Shown piece after piece: positions 1-9,564 of a stretch of 64,000 bases of DNA. The stretch lies in NCBI RefSeq assembly GCF_000962805.1, contig NZ_JZTW01000005.1, positions 156,110-220,109 on the forward strand, given 5' to 3'. Origin of the DNA: Pseudarthrobacter chlorophenolicus (lineage in GTDB: Bacteria > Actinomycetota > Actinomycetes > Actinomycetales > Micrococcaceae). The notes below the pieces were generated by a model that saw nothing but the letters and a program-made list of their open reading frames with translations, was not told the origin of the DNA and did no database searches. Positions within the stretch are counted from its first letter, which is position 1. Each line of letters starts with the position of its first letter. The position numbers and the translations under genes were made by a program.

Positions 1-20
1 CCCGGTGCGGCCACGTATGA

Positions 21-90
21 TTGGCCGGTCTGCTTAATATGGCCTGGTTCCGGTTCGGGACCGGTCCGGCAGGCCGGCCAATACTTTTTT
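21..90 (+). terminator. Possible terminator of a gene left of the window
   Basis: TTGGCCGGTCTG (21-32) pairs with CAGGCCGGCCAA (70-81) with one wobble, and an inner CCGGT/ACCGG hairpin lies at 50-64. The stem is followed by TACTTTTTT. This looks like a rho-independent terminator ending transcription that enters from the left. The gene it would serve is not visible, and the loop is large, so the call is tentative. Confidence 0.45.
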
Positions 91-177
91 GCACATCCGT
101 CCGTAATCGTCCATGTCCGCTGCCGCCACGTGGTCGACACGGGTGTGCGCCACGCAATCCAGGTTTCAGGGAGTTCA

Positions 178-2973
178 ATGAACGCCGTCCAGAGGTTCAT
201 CAGGAGCAAAGTGCTGCTGTTGACCGCGGCCATCCTGATCGCAGCCATGTGCTTGTCGGTCCTCGTCCAAAGCCAGTCACAGGCTGCACTGAACAGGACA
301 GTGGATGAAAATTCACGCGGCCTGTACGACGTGCTGGTCCAGGCCAAGGCTCCTGCCGGAGCCCTGCTGCAGCCCGAGATCGCCAACGGCACCGGCGGCA
401 TCAGCTTCGAGCAGCTGGATTCGATCCGCAGGCTCACCGGAACGTCTGTGGCTGCTCCCATCAGCCTCGTGTCCCGGGTGACGCAGAACCTCGAAGCGCC
501 CAGGCTGGACGCCATGGACTACCTCGGCTACAACGCCGGGCTCGCCGGGACGGCAACGGCCGACCAGGCTGCCGGTGCCACCTCCCCGGACAAGTGGCCG
601 GCCGCGGAATCGGTCCTGAGCGACAAAGCCAAGAAGTACCGCCTGACGGCAAGCGCCGTAAGTTCCGACGGCGTCTCCGAGCAGACGCTGTTCAAGTCCA
701 CCGCCGAGGGAACCCTGGGCAAGGCCAAGCTCGTTGAAGAGAAGGCAGCCGGCGGCAGCAGCATCCGCATCGCCGCTCCCTCGGGAGAAACCGGCATCAA
801 GTTCCCCTCCCCGGCCGGCGGCTCCGAACACAACCTGTTCAACCTGTCCGTCTCCCTGCCGCTCGCGCCCGAGGTGACGGAATCCGTGGTGGCCGTTGAC
901 CCCGCATCGGAGCGCGCCCTCCTCGGCACTGCCGGGGACTTCCTGGCCCCGCTCGAGAAGGCGCCGCCTGCCGACGCACGCAACGCCGGCGCCGTCGGCC
1001 GCTACCTCGAAGGCCTCTTCACCAACGGCATCGGCCTTGACGAGCTCAAGGACGGACCGGACTTCCTGGGCGTGAAGCTGAAGTACTGGGCGCCGCTGAT
1101 GACCCAGTACCAGCAGGCCAAGCGCACCGGCCAGCTGACCAACGACTCCCAGGCCATCCCGCTGGTGGTGCGCTCGGGCACCTCCCTTGACCTGAAGTAC
1201 AACGTCAAGATCGAAGAGATCGACGACTCCGGCAAGGTGGTCAACGAGGTGGGCACCGCCACCCGCTCCCTGGACAAGGACTACCTGCCGTTCGTCTCCA
1301 AGGATCCGTTCGCGCTGTCCTGGCCCGGCTCGACCGACCACACGTCGCTGCTGGGCGCCAATGGAAACTTCAACCAGGGCCTTTACACCCCCGCAAAATG
1401 GAGCACCGACTTCGCGGCAGCTCCGAAATACACCGATGCCGGCACGGCGGCCAACGGTGCCGTGGACAAGACCGCCGTCCCCGGTGAATGGGTAACCGTC
1501 AACCGCCTTCCCGAAAAGAGCGCCAACGGCGCCCCGGTGGACCAGACCCAGCGCGAGCCGGTGGACGAGCGCTCCTACCGGGACAACCTGTCCACCGGGC
1601 AGAAGCAGGCCTCGCCGCTGGCCATGGTGTACGGCACCTTCGACCCCGCAGCAGTGGCCGAGGCCTCCGGCGACGTCAACAAGCTGCCCCTGGGCGGCTA
1701 CGACCCCACGCCGTTCACGATGGTCAAGGACGCCGAGGGCAAGGACGTTCCGGCCACGGAGCTCCAGCCGTCCCTCAGCGCCACCGGACTGGCCAGCCAG
1801 TCAGCAGGCGCCATCACGGACTACTACGGCCTGGCCGCAGCCCGCGGCTACACCAACAACGCCAACGTCATCGACGCCATCCGGGTCCGCGCCAAGGCGC
1901 CGGGCAGCTGGAAGGAAGCACAGCCCGACGTCGAAAAGCTCGCGGCGGAGATCCGCGACATGGGCCTGGAAGCCACCATCGTGGCTGGTTCAGCCCGCGA
2001 AGACGCCAGCATCTTCGTACCCGGCTACTCCAAGGACGACGCCGGCAAGGAATCACCGCTGGGCACCGTCCAGCAGTCCTGGGTCCGGCAGAACGCCGCA
2101 GACGCCGTCACCGGATCGCTGTCCGGTACCAACGTCACCCTGCTCTTCCTGACGCTCTGCGGCGCCGCCCTGCTCACCGGGGCATCGACGGTCAGCTATA
2201 TCCGTAAACGGCGCAGCGAGGCCGGAACCCTGCGCGCCATGGGCTGGACCCAACGGCGGATCCGCAGCTGGGTGCTGGAGGAATTCGGCGTCGGCGCGGT
2301 CCTGCTTGCCGTGGCCGGCATCGCCCTGAGCCTCATCAGCTGGAGCCTGTCCACCGCACTGGTGTGCGCCGCCGTCCTGGTGCTCTACGCCGCCGCGGCG
2401 CTCTTCGCCGCACAGCAGCTCAGGCACCGCGACGTCATTGACCAGGAACCGCAGCATGACGAACGGCTGATCCCGGTGGACTCGCCGCTGACCTTCGCCA
2501 ACCGCCAGCTGGGCACCAACAAGTTCAACACCCTGTCCCTGGCCGTGGCAGTGGGTGTCTTCGGCGCCGCCGTAGGCGGACTGATCGCACTGCTGATCGA
2601 CATTCCCCGTGCAGCCGGCGCCAGCGCGCTCAGCGGACTTGCCGCAGCCAGCGTCGCGCTGCCCAGCATCCTGTTGGCCATCGCCGGCGTGGCCGTGGGA
2701 CTCGTCCTCACCCTGGTCACCGGCAGGTTCGAACTGAACGCCAAACGCCAGTACCTGGGCATCCTCGAGGCCATGGGCTGGAACCCGGACATGCTGCGTC
2801 AGGTCCGCCTGTTCGAAAACGCGCTGGTGGGAACTGTCGCCCTGCCCCTGGGCGTGCTGGGCGCCCTGGGCATCGGCCTCCTCCTGGCCCCCTACGCCGC
2901 GCTGTGGGCAGGCGTTGCCGGCCTCGTGGCAGTACTTTGCTGGATTCCAATTGCAACGAAAGTGGTCCAATGA
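178..2973 (+). CDS. ABC transporter permease, FtsX/MacB-like
   Basis: This is a 931-residue membrane permease of the FtsX/MacB type. One membrane helix lies near residues 12-30, a very large extracytoplasmic domain follows (about 35-650), then FtsX-like helix groups near 652-745 and from about 785 to the C-terminus. I chose ATG 178 over the upstream in-frame GTG 130 because CAGGGAG lies 5-6 nt before it. The stop overlaps the start of the ATPase gene (ATGA), so the two form one transporter. MacB-type systems export peptides or act on envelope lipids by mechanotransmission. The substrate here is unknown. No regulator gene is adjacent. Confidence 0.85.
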   Translation: MNAVQRFIRSKVLLLTAAILIAAMCLSVLVQSQSQAALNRTVDENSRGLYDVLVQAKAPAGALLQPEIANGTGGISFEQLDSIRRLTGTSVAAPISLVSRVTQNLEAPRLDAMDYLGYNAGLAGTATADQAAGATSPDKWPAAESVLSDKAKKYRLTASAVSSDGVSEQTLFKSTAEGTLGKAKLVEEKAAGGSSIRIAAPSGETGIKFPSPAGGSEHNLFNLSVSLPLAPEVTESVVAVDPASERALLGTAGDFLAPLEKAPPADARNAGAVGRYLEGLFTNGIGLDELKDGPDFLGVKLKYWAPLMTQYQQAKRTGQLTNDSQAIPLVVRSGTSLDLKYNVKIEEIDDSGKVVNEVGTATRSLDKDYLPFVSKDPFALSWPGSTDHTSLLGANGNFNQGLYTPAKWSTDFAAAPKYTDAGTAANGAVDKTAVPGEWVTVNRLPEKSANGAPVDQTQREPVDERSYRDNLSTGQKQASPLAMVYGTFDPAAVAEASGDVNKLPLGGYDPTPFTMVKDAEGKDVPATELQPSLSATGLASQSAGAITDYYGLAAARGYTNNANVIDAIRVRAKAPGSWKEAQPDVEKLAAEIRDMGLEATIVAGSAREDASIFVPGYSKDDAGKESPLGTVQQSWVRQNAADAVTGSLSGTNVTLLFLTLCGAALLTGASTVSYIRKRRSEAGTLRAMGWTQRRIRSWVLEEFGVGAVLLAVAGIALSLISWSLSTALVCAAVLVLYAAAALFAAQQLRHRDVIDQEPQHDERLIPVDSPLTFANRQLGTNKFNTLSLAVAVGVFGAAVGGLIALLIDIPRAAGASALSGLAAASVALPSILLAIAGVAVGLVLTLVTGRFELNAKRQYLGILEAMGWNPDMLRQVRLFENALVGTVALPLGVLGALGIGLLLAPYAALWAGVAGLVAVLCWIPIATKVVQ

Positions 2974-3725
2974 CAAACCCGACGAATGTCCAGCGGAGCC
3001 GCAGGGGCGGCTCCGGCGAGGTTCCCCTGCAGACCCGCGCCAACACCATCGTCAAGGCGGCCGACCACGCCACCCCGCTGGAGCTGTGTGACATCACCAT
3101 CCGCTATGGCGGCGGCAAGGGCGGGGCCGAGGCAGTCAGCGTCGTCGAGGGCTTCGACCTGACCCTGCACGCCGGTGAGATGCACTGCGTCGCCGGCCGA
3201 AGCGGCTCGGGCAAGACCAGCATCCTCACAGTCGGTGCGGGACTGACGCTGCCGACGTCGGGACGCGTCTTCTGGGAAGGCGATTCGCTCGAAAGCATGG
3301 GCGACGATGAAATCGCCGACCGCCGTCGTGCGCTGATCGGCTACGTGGACCAGGGCGGTGCCCTGATCGACGGCATGAGCGCCCTCGAAAACGTCCTCCT
3401 GCCTGCCGTTCCCGACGGCGAGGTGGACCAGCGCCGGGACATGGCCAAGGACCTCCTGGACCTGGTGGGCCTGGGCCGCCGCATGCGGCACCGTCCCGCG
3501 CAGCTTTCCGGTGGCGAGCGGCAGCGGGTCGCCATCGCCCGCGCCCTGATCCTGGGCACGCGTGTACTGGTGGTGGATGAGCCCACGGCCAGCCTGGACC
3601 GCGCCTCTGCCAACCGCATCATCAGCATCCTCAAGGACACCACCTCCGACGGCATCGCCGTCCTGGTGGCGTCACACGACCACGAACTGGTCCGGCTGAG
3701 CGATAGCCTGACTGAACTGATCTAG
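2970..3725 (+). CDS. ABC transporter ATP-binding protein (MacB/LolD type)
   Basis: This is the 251-residue cytoplasmic ATPase partner of the upstream permease. Walker A GRSGSGKT is at residues 76-83, the signature [14 protein letters not shown] follows, and Walker B is [12 protein letters not shown]. An N-terminal tail of about 35 residues precedes the ABC domain. ATG 2970 overlaps the permease stop (ATGA), which implies translational coupling. An upstream in-frame start at 2904 would lie inside the permease gene and is less likely. The module is closest in domain layout to LolCDE/MacAB-like exporters. Its cargo cannot be read from sequence. Confidence 0.88.
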   Translation: MTNPTNVQRSRRGGSGEVPLQTRANTIVKAADHATPLELCDITIRYGGGKGGAEAVSVVEGFDLTLHAGEMHCVAGRSGSGKTSILTVGAGLTLPTSGRVFWEGDSLESMGDDEIADRRRALIGYVDQGGALIDGMSALENVLLPAVPDGEVDQRRDMAKDLLDLVGLGRRMRHRPAQLSGGERQRVAIARALILGTRVLVVDEPTASLDRASANRIISILKDTTSDGIAVLVASHDHELVRLSDSLTELI

Positions 3726-3759
3726 CCCGTCCCTCCGCATCGAAGGTAACTGTCCGCAC

Positions 3760-5319
3760 GTGACTGCTTCAGAGAAAACGCCGTTCTACATCACCACGGC
3801 CATCACCTACCCCAACGGCGTACCGCACATCGGCCACGCCTACGAGTACATCGCCACCGACGCCATGGCCCGCTTCAAGCGCCTGGACGGCTACGACGTG
3901 ATGTTCCTGACGGGCACGGACGAGCACGGGATGAAAATCGCCCAGACGGCCGAAAAGGAAGGCATCACTCCCAAGGAGCTGGTGGACCGGAACGCGGAAA
4001 TCTATAAGGCGGCGCACGAAGCCCTCGGCATCACATACGACCGCTTCATCCGCACCACTGACGAGGACCACTACGCGGCGTCGCAGGCCATCTGGAAGAA
4101 GATGGAGGCCAACGGCGACATTTACCTCGACAAGTACGAGGGCTGGTACTCCGTCCGGGACGAAGCGTTCTACGGCGAGGACGAGACCGTTGTGAAGGAC
4201 GACGGCGTGCGCTACTCGAAGGAGACGGACACCGAGGTGACGTGGACGGCCGAGGAGAGCTACTTCTTCCGGCTGTCCGCCTACCAGGACAAACTGCTGG
4301 CGCTCTATGAAGCGCAGCCTGAATTCGGTGCCCCGCAGTCCCGGTTCAACGAAGTGATCAGCTTCGTCAAGCGCGGCCTGGAGGACCTGTCCATCAGCCG
4401 CACCACCTTCGACTGGGGCGTTCCCGTTCCGGGCAACAGCAACCACGTCATGTACGTGTGGGTTGATGCACTGACCAACTACCTCACCGGTGTGGGCTAC
4501 CCGGACGTGGACTCGGAGAAGTTCCGTCGGTTCTGGCCGGCCGATGTCCACGTGATCGGCAAGGACATCTCCCGGTTCCACGCCATCTACTGGCCCGCCT
4601 TCCTCCTGAGCGCCGGCCTGGAACTCCCCAAGCGCGTCATGATCCATGGCTTCCTGCACAACAACGGCGTCAAGATGTCCAAGTCCCTGGGCAACGTGGT
4701 TGCTCCGGCCGATTTCGTGGAGCAGTACGGCCTGGACCAGGTGCGGTTCTTCTTCCTCCGCGAGGTGCCGTTCGGGGCTGACGGCAGCTACAACCACGAG
4801 GCTATCGTGGGCCGGATGAACTCGGACCTGGCGAACAACTTCGGCAACCTGGCGCAGCGTTCCCTGTCCATGGTGGCCAAGAACTGCGGGGGAGCGGTTC
4901 CCACCCCGGGTGCTTTCACGGACGCGGACACTGCCATCCTGGTACAGGCCGGCGCCCTGCTGGACACTGCGCGGGCAGCGTTCGACAAGCAGGAATTCAG
5001 CCGGGCCCTTGAGGCCATCTGGGCGGTCCTTGGCGACACCAACGCCTATTTTGCCGAGCAGGCACCCTGGGTGCTGCGGAAGACCGACGTCGAACGCATG
5101 AACACGGTCCTGTACGTCACCCTCGAGGTGCTGCGAATCGTGGCCATCCTCGCCCAGCCGGTGATGCCGGGCTCGACGGCGCGGCTGCTTGACGCCCTGG
5201 GCCAGCCGGAAGGTGACGCACGCCAGTTCGCCGCGGTGGCAACGCGTATCGCCGCCGGGACGCCGCTGCCCGCCCCGGTGCCGGTGTTCCCCAAGTACGA
5301 GGAACCGGCAGAGGCATAG
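3760..5319 (+). CDS. metG: Methionyl-tRNA synthetase
   Basis: This class I aminoacyl-tRNA synthetase charges tRNA-Met in the cytoplasm. The HIGH motif is at residues 23-26 (PHIGHAYEY) and KMSKS lies near residue 305 ([10 protein letters not shown]). At 519 residues it is the short form, without the C-terminal EMAP/Trbp111 dimerisation domain found in E. coli MetG. The start is GTG 3760, with AAGGTAA upstream. It lies 34 bases after the ABC ATPase gene on the same strand and is followed by a strong hairpin terminator. Confidence 0.96.
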   Translation: MTASEKTPFYITTAITYPNGVPHIGHAYEYIATDAMARFKRLDGYDVMFLTGTDEHGMKIAQTAEKEGITPKELVDRNAEIYKAAHEALGITYDRFIRTTDEDHYAASQAIWKKMEANGDIYLDKYEGWYSVRDEAFYGEDETVVKDDGVRYSKETDTEVTWTAEESYFFRLSAYQDKLLALYEAQPEFGAPQSRFNEVISFVKRGLEDLSISRTTFDWGVPVPGNSNHVMYVWVDALTNYLTGVGYPDVDSEKFRRFWPADVHVIGKDISRFHAIYWPAFLLSAGLELPKRVMIHGFLHNNGVKMSKSLGNVVAPADFVEQYGLDQVRFFFLREVPFGADGSYNHEAIVGRMNSDLANNFGNLAQRSLSMVAKNCGGAVPTPGAFTDADTAILVQAGALLDTARAAFDKQEFSRALEAIWAVLGDTNAYFAEQAPWVLRKTDVERMNTVLYVTLEVLRIVAILAQPVMPGSTARLLDALGQPEGDARQFAAVATRIAAGTPLPAPVPVFPKYEEPAEA

Positions 5320-5348
5320 CCGGCCGCCCCGGAAAAGACCCGTGCAGG

Positions 5349-5400
5349 AAGGGCAGGTGCCGCGGACCCTCCGCGGCACCTGCCCTTTCCTTCTTGTCCT
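5349..5400. terminator. Strong hairpin terminator between convergent genes
   Basis: A perfect 18-bp stem (5349-5366 with 5370-5387) closes a CCC loop and is followed by a T/C-rich run on the + strand. It separates metG from the convergent ABC permease gene, so it probably ends metG transcription and may also serve the minus strand. Confidence 0.8.
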
Positions 5401-5411
5401 GCCCTCTGTTG

Positions 5412-7952
5412 CTAGGCGGTGGCCAGTCCCTCCACCGGGGACAGGCGCGCCGCACGCCGGGCGGGAATCACCGAAGCCACCAGGCCGGCCACAACCGCCA
5501 CCGCCAGCACGCCCGCCAGCTGCAGCCAGGGAACTGCCGGGGTGACTTCCGCGAGGCTGCCGAGGGCGGAGCGGGCCCCCAGCCAGCCGTACACCGTTCC
5601 CAGGGCTGAGCCGAGCAGCGCCGCGACGCCGGCCACCAGTGCGGCCTCCAGGGCAAGCATTCCGCGGAGCTGGCCACGGGTCAGGCCCAGTGCCCGCAGC
5701 AGGGAGTTCTCACGCGTCCGCTCCAGCACGGACAGGGAGAGCGTGTTGGCCACGCCAATCAGCGCGATCAGCACCGCGACCCCCAGAAGGCCGGTGACCA
5801 CCAGCAACAACACGTCAATGACCTCGTTGAACGTGACCCGCTCGATGGCTGCGCCGCTGACCGCTCCGCTGGCCACCCCCGTTGCCGTGGCGACGGCGGA
5901 CTGGATGTCCTTGATGCGGTCCCCGGACAGTTGCCCGCCGCCGGGGGCGTCGGCCAGCCGGATCCAGACCGCAGCGCCCGGCACCGCAGCGTCGGCTTCC
6001 GCTGCGCCGGCCCCGGCTGCACCGGGGGTGAGCCTGAACTGGCGGGCTGTCTCGCTGGAGACCAACGGTGGCATGTTCCGGGTACGCAGGACCACTGCCT
6101 CCAGGGCCACAGGACCTGCAGCTCCGTGCAGTTGCGCCGTACCGGCCTGCGATCCTTCGGGCAGGTAGATTTTGCCCGGCTCCAGGGTCAGGGAGGCGTC
6201 GCGCAGCAGGTTTGGCGCTTCCGCCGGATCCAGCGCGTAAACAGGGTTCTCCATACCGTCGCTGCCGGTTCGTCCCACCACCGGCAGCAGGGCTGCCGCG
6301 GCCACGCCGTCCACCCGGGATACGGCTTCCCGCTGGGCAGAGGCGAGCGTCTGGCCCGTGGACCCGGCGCTGACGGCCATGTCCACCGGGTAGGTTTCCG
6401 CGAGGGCATCATCGAATGCCTGGCGCGCAGTGGCCGCTCCGGTCATCATCAGGGCCACCAAGGTGACCCCGATCAGCAGGGCGGCAGCCGTCACCGACGT
6501 CCTCGCAGGGTTGCGGACGGCGTTGAGCGCAGCCAGCTTTCCGGGGACGCCGGCGGGCGCGGCCAGCCGCCCCGCCAGTCCCACCAGCCGGGGCACGAAC
6601 AGCGTGGCGCACAGCAGCACCCCGATGAAGGAGAGTACGCCGCCGGCGAATGCCACCACCAGCATCACGCCGGCCGCGCCAAAGGCCAGCAGCGGAACGC
6701 CCAGGGCGAGGGCAGCAAGGCCCATGACCAGCCTCACCCGGCCGCGCCGGTTCCCGATGCCCGCATCATCGGACGGGCGCAGGGCAGCGAGCGGGGCCAC
6801 GGCCGTCGCCGCCCTGGCAGGGACCATGGCGGCGGCCACGGTCAGGACCGTGCCCACGGCCAGGCCCGCCACGATGGACGACGCCGGCACGGCCATGGTG
6901 GCGAAGGCCATCTCCGGCTGCGTCCCGGCCCAGCCGATCAGGGCTGCCATCAGGCCGACGGCGGCGAGCACCCCCGCCGCGGAAGACACCAGCCCCACCA
7001 CCAGGGCTTCGGCCAGGACGGAATTGCGCACCTGCGCCCGGGCGGCGCCCAGGCACCGGAGAAGCGCGAGTTCCCGGGTGCGCTGGGCCACCAGCACCGC
7101 GAAGGTGTTGGACACCACCAGCCCGGAAACCAGCAGGGCGATCCCGGCGAAAGCCAGCAGGACCACCGTCAGTTCGTCCTGGCCGCCGGTCATCAGGGCC
7201 ACTTGGGCCGTGACCTGTTCGTCGGCTGTTTTGACCTGGGCTTCGGCGCCGGTGCCGGCAAGCGCTGCCAGCGTCTCCGTCCTGGCCGCGGCAACGTCAG
7301 TGCCTGGCGCCAGCGCGAGCTGGATGCTGGCATAGCCGTCTGCCGCGCCTGAGCCGGTGCCGGGTCCCTGGCCTGCCGCCGCCAGTGCACTGACCGCAGG
7401 AGTACCGGCGAGCAGCTGCGGGAGCGCGGACGCGAACGGGTCATGGCTGCCGCGGAGGATCCCGGTGACCGTCATTGCCATGGTGGTGGCGCCGTCCGGA
7501 ACCCTGAGCACCAGGGAGTCGCCGACGTGCAGCCCGTAGCGCCCGGCGGTGTCACTGTCCATCGCGACGCCGTCGGCCCGCGAGGGCAGTGCGCCATCGG
7601 CAACGGCTGCTGTTTCCAGGGCCTCGGGCGCCAGGTTGCGGGCCTGGGCAAAGATTTCCTGCCCGCCGGCCGTAAACTCCGTGTACGCCTGCAGGCGTCC
7701 GTAGGCTTCGCTGACGCCGGGTACCCCGCGGACCGCTGCCAGGGCCGCACCGTTGAAGGTTCCCCCATCCGGGGTGGCGATGAGCCCCGCCTTGCTGTAG
7801 GCCTCGCCGAGGCTGGCGCCCAGCGACGCCCTGGTGCTGGCGCCGACCATCAGTGTGGTGGACAGGAACGCCACCGACAGCATGACGGCCAGGCCGACGG
7901 CGATGAACCGACGGCTGTGCGACTGGAATTGCGAGAGGGCAACGCGCAGCAC
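5412..7952 (-). CDS. ABC transporter permease with two FtsX domains
   Basis: This 846-residue permease starts with a membrane helix (about residues 15-38), followed by a MacB-type extracytoplasmic domain, a first FtsX helix group in the middle, two further helices, a second extracytoplasmic domain, and a final FtsX group at the C-terminus. Two FtsX units in one chain suggest the full transmembrane part of one transporter. It begins 2 bases after the stop of its ATPase gene, and a two-component system lies upstream on the same strand. This arrangement recalls BceRSAB-like antimicrobial-peptide sensing and resistance modules. That role is an inference from gene order. Confidence 0.88.
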   Translation of the reverse strand: MLRVALSQFQSHSRRFIAVGLAVMLSVAFLSTTLMVGASTRASLGASLGEAYSKAGLIATPDGGTFNGAALAAVRGVPGVSEAYGRLQAYTEFTAGGQEIFAQARNLAPEALETAAVADGALPSRADGVAMDSDTAGRYGLHVGDSLVLRVPDGATTMAMTVTGILRGSHDPFASALPQLLAGTPAVSALAAAGQGPGTGSGAADGYASIQLALAPGTDVAAARTETLAALAGTGAEAQVKTADEQVTAQVALMTGGQDELTVVLLAFAGIALLVSGLVVSNTFAVLVAQRTRELALLRCLGAARAQVRNSVLAEALVVGLVSSAAGVLAAVGLMAALIGWAGTQPEMAFATMAVPASSIVAGLAVGTVLTVAAAMVPARAATAVAPLAALRPSDDAGIGNRRGRVRLVMGLAALALGVPLLAFGAAGVMLVVAFAGGVLSFIGVLLCATLFVPRLVGLAGRLAAPAGVPGKLAALNAVRNPARTSVTAAALLIGVTLVALMMTGAATARQAFDDALAETYPVDMAVSAGSTGQTLASAQREAVSRVDGVAAAALLPVVGRTGSDGMENPVYALDPAEAPNLLRDASLTLEPGKIYLPEGSQAGTAQLHGAAGPVALEAVVLRTRNMPPLVSSETARQFRLTPGAAGAGAAEADAAVPGAAVWIRLADAPGGGQLSGDRIKDIQSAVATATGVASGAVSGAAIERVTFNEVIDVLLLVVTGLLGVAVLIALIGVANTLSLSVLERTRENSLLRALGLTRGQLRGMLALEAALVAGVAALLGSALGTVYGWLGARSALGSLAEVTPAVPWLQLAGVLAVAVVAGLVASVIPARRAARLSPVEGLATA

Positions 7953-7954
7953 GC

Positions 7955-8731
7955 TCAGCCTCCCAGCTTGCCGAGGGCGGCAAGGACGGACGCGGCGGTG
8001 GGTTCGGCGATCTCGCCCACCAGGTTGCCGTCACTCATCAGGACCACCCTGTCGGCGTAGCTGGCTGCCACGGGATCGTGGGTGACCATGATGATGGTCT
8101 GGCCCATTTCGCGGCTGCTGCGGCGCAGCAGTGCCAGGACTTCGCCGCCGGCTGCCGAATCAAGGTTGCCGGTGGGTTCGTCCCCGAAGACCACGTCGGG
8201 CCGGGTCAGGAGGGCCCGGGCCACGGCAACCCGCTGCTGCTGGCCGCCGGAGAGTTCATGCGGCCGGTGCCGGAGCCTGTCCTTGAGGCCCAGCGTGGAC
8301 ACCACGGTGTCGAACCAGGCGGTGTCGGTGGCTTTGTTGGCCAAAGCAAGCGGGAGGGTGATGTTCTGTTCGGCCGTCAGGGTCGGCACCAGGTTGAACG
8401 CCTGGAAGACAAACCCGATCCGGTCGCGGCGGAGCGCGGTGAGCTGCTTGTCCTTCAGGGCGGTGATGTCCGTCCCGCCCACCAGGATTTGCCCCGAGTC
8501 CGCGGTGTCCAGGCCGGCGAGGCAGTGCATCAGGGTCGACTTGCCCGAGCCGGAGGGTCCCATGATTGCGGTGAAGCGCCCGGCGTCAAAATTGACGCTG
8601 ACCTCTCGCAGGGCACTGACGCGGGTGGCGCCGCGGCCGTAGTTCTTAGTGAGGGACAGTGCCTGGACGGCGGGGGAGGAAGTGGCGTTATCCCAGTTCA
8701 AACCAGGGTGGGCATGCACGGAAGTTGTCAT
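7955..8731 (-). CDS. ABC transporter ATP-binding protein (MacB/LolD type)
   Basis: This 258-residue ATPase carries Walker A GPSGSGKST, signature LSGGQQQRVAVARALL and a GDEPTGNLD Walker B, typical of the MacB/LolD/BceA group. The start ATG 8731 lies 6 bases after TAGCGT on the minus strand, so the mRNA may be leaderless. Its permease follows immediately. The 101-base gap from the response regulator gene contains a dyad also found upstream of the histidine kinase, so the ABC genes probably have their own regulated promoter. Confidence 0.9.
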   Translation of the reverse strand: MTTSVHAHPGLNWDNATSSPAVQALSLTKNYGRGATRVSALREVSVNFDAGRFTAIMGPSGSGKSTLMHCLAGLDTADSGQILVGGTDITALKDKQLTALRRDRIGFVFQAFNLVPTLTAEQNITLPLALANKATDTAWFDTVVSTLGLKDRLRHRPHELSGGQQQRVAVARALLTRPDVVFGDEPTGNLDSAAGGEVLALLRRSSREMGQTIIMVTHDPVAASYADRVVLMSDGNLVGEIAEPTAASVLAALGKLGG

Positions 8732-8737
8732 GTTTCC

Positions 8738-8743
8738 ACGCTA
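8738..8743 (-). promoter_or_regulatory. Candidate -10 of a leaderless promoter for the ABC ATPase gene
   Basis: TAGCGT on the minus strand is followed by 6 bases and then the ATG at 8731, which would place the transcript start at the start codon. No clear -35 is visible. Confidence 0.45.
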
Positions 8744-8796
8744 TGGGCCGGCACCCGGCGGGGGGATCGGCCGGGGGTCTGGTCCTGCCATTGCCC

Positions 8797-8815
8797 GCCT
8801 CATACCGTGGTCTGA
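8797..8815. promoter_or_regulatory. Candidate response-regulator site, copy 1
   Basis: GCCTCATACCGTGGTCTGA contains the dyad TCATACC-GT-GGTCTGA (6 of 7 arm positions pair). Its centre is about 76 bases upstream of the ABC ATPase start. Sixteen of 19 bases match a second copy at 10791-10809 upstream of the histidine kinase gene. This fits a shared binding site for the LuxR-type regulator encoded between them. Confidence 0.5.
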
Positions 8816-8832
8816 GCCCGGTACGTGGGCTG

Positions 8833-9561
8833 TCAGCCTCCGGGTGTGACCACTCCGGTCTCGTAAGCGATCACCACGGCCTGCACCCGGTCGCGGGCAC
8901 CGAGCTTCGCCAGGATGTGCCCCACATGGGTTTTCACCGTCGCCTCGGACACGAACAGGCCTGCCGCTATCTCAGGATTGGACCGTCCCTGCGCGATGAG
9001 CTGGAACACCTCGCGCTCGCGGGTGGTGAGCCGCTGGACGGCCGCGTGGTGTTCCGGACGTTCGTTGCCCTGGCTGCGCAGCAGTGGTGCCACATGGTCC
9101 AGGAGCCGCCGGGTGGTGGACGGGGCGATCACTGCGTCTCCACGGTGGACGGTCCGGATGGCCTCCAGCAGTTCCTCAGGGGGAGCGTCCTTGAGCAAGA
9201 ACCCACTGGCACCTGCCTGAATGGCTGCCAACGCGTACTCGTCGAGGTCGAAGGTGGTCAGCACCACCACCCGGAGCTCTGCCCGGGCCGAACCGGCGGG
9301 AGCCGCCGACGCACTTTCCATCAGCCGCCGGGTGGCTTCGATCCCGTCCATACCCGGCATCCGGACATCCATCAGGACCACGTCGGCCGCCACCGCACCG
9401 AGTGCCTGCAGCGCCTCAAGGCCGTTACCCGCTTCGACCACCACGTCGAGGTCCGGCTGCGAGTTGATCAGCATGCCAAACCCCGACCGGACCAGCTGCT
9501 GGTCATCGACCAGGGCAACCCTGATCCTGTCCGCAGGCGGGTGTTCTTCCAGGAGTGTCAT
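8833..9561 (-). CDS. NarL/FixJ-family response regulator
   Basis: This 242-residue two-domain DNA-binding regulator has an N-terminal receiver domain with Asp65 (VVLMD) as the phosphoacceptor and a conserved Lys near residue 128. The C-terminal LuxR-type helix-turn-helix reads LTTREREVFQLIAQGRSN. The gene lies 3 bases after the histidine kinase gene, so the pair is co-transcribed. The ABC transporter genes downstream are the likely targets. The start is ATG 9561. Confidence 0.92.
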   Translation of the reverse strand: MTLLEEHPPADRIRVALVDDQQLVRSGFGMLINSQPDLDVVVEAGNGLEALQALGAVAADVVLMDVRMPGMDGIEATRRLMESASAAPAGSARAELRVVVLTTFDLDEYALAAIQAGASGFLLKDAPPEELLEAIRTVHRGDAVIAPSTTRRLLDHVAPLLRSQGNERPEHHAAVQRLTTREREVFQLIAQGRSNPEIAAGLFVSEATVKTHVGHILAKLGARDRVQAVVIAYETGVVTPGG

Positions 9562-9564
9562 TGC

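Noticed and set aside
3769..5379. Long minus-strand open frame across metG
   Set aside because: It is a shadow of metG in high-GC sequence; the encoded protein shows no family motif, and metG is certain.
5931..7352. Long plus-strand frames across the ABC permease gene
   Set aside because: They are composition shadows, rich in His, Gly and Gln, with no ribosome-binding site or recognisable domain.
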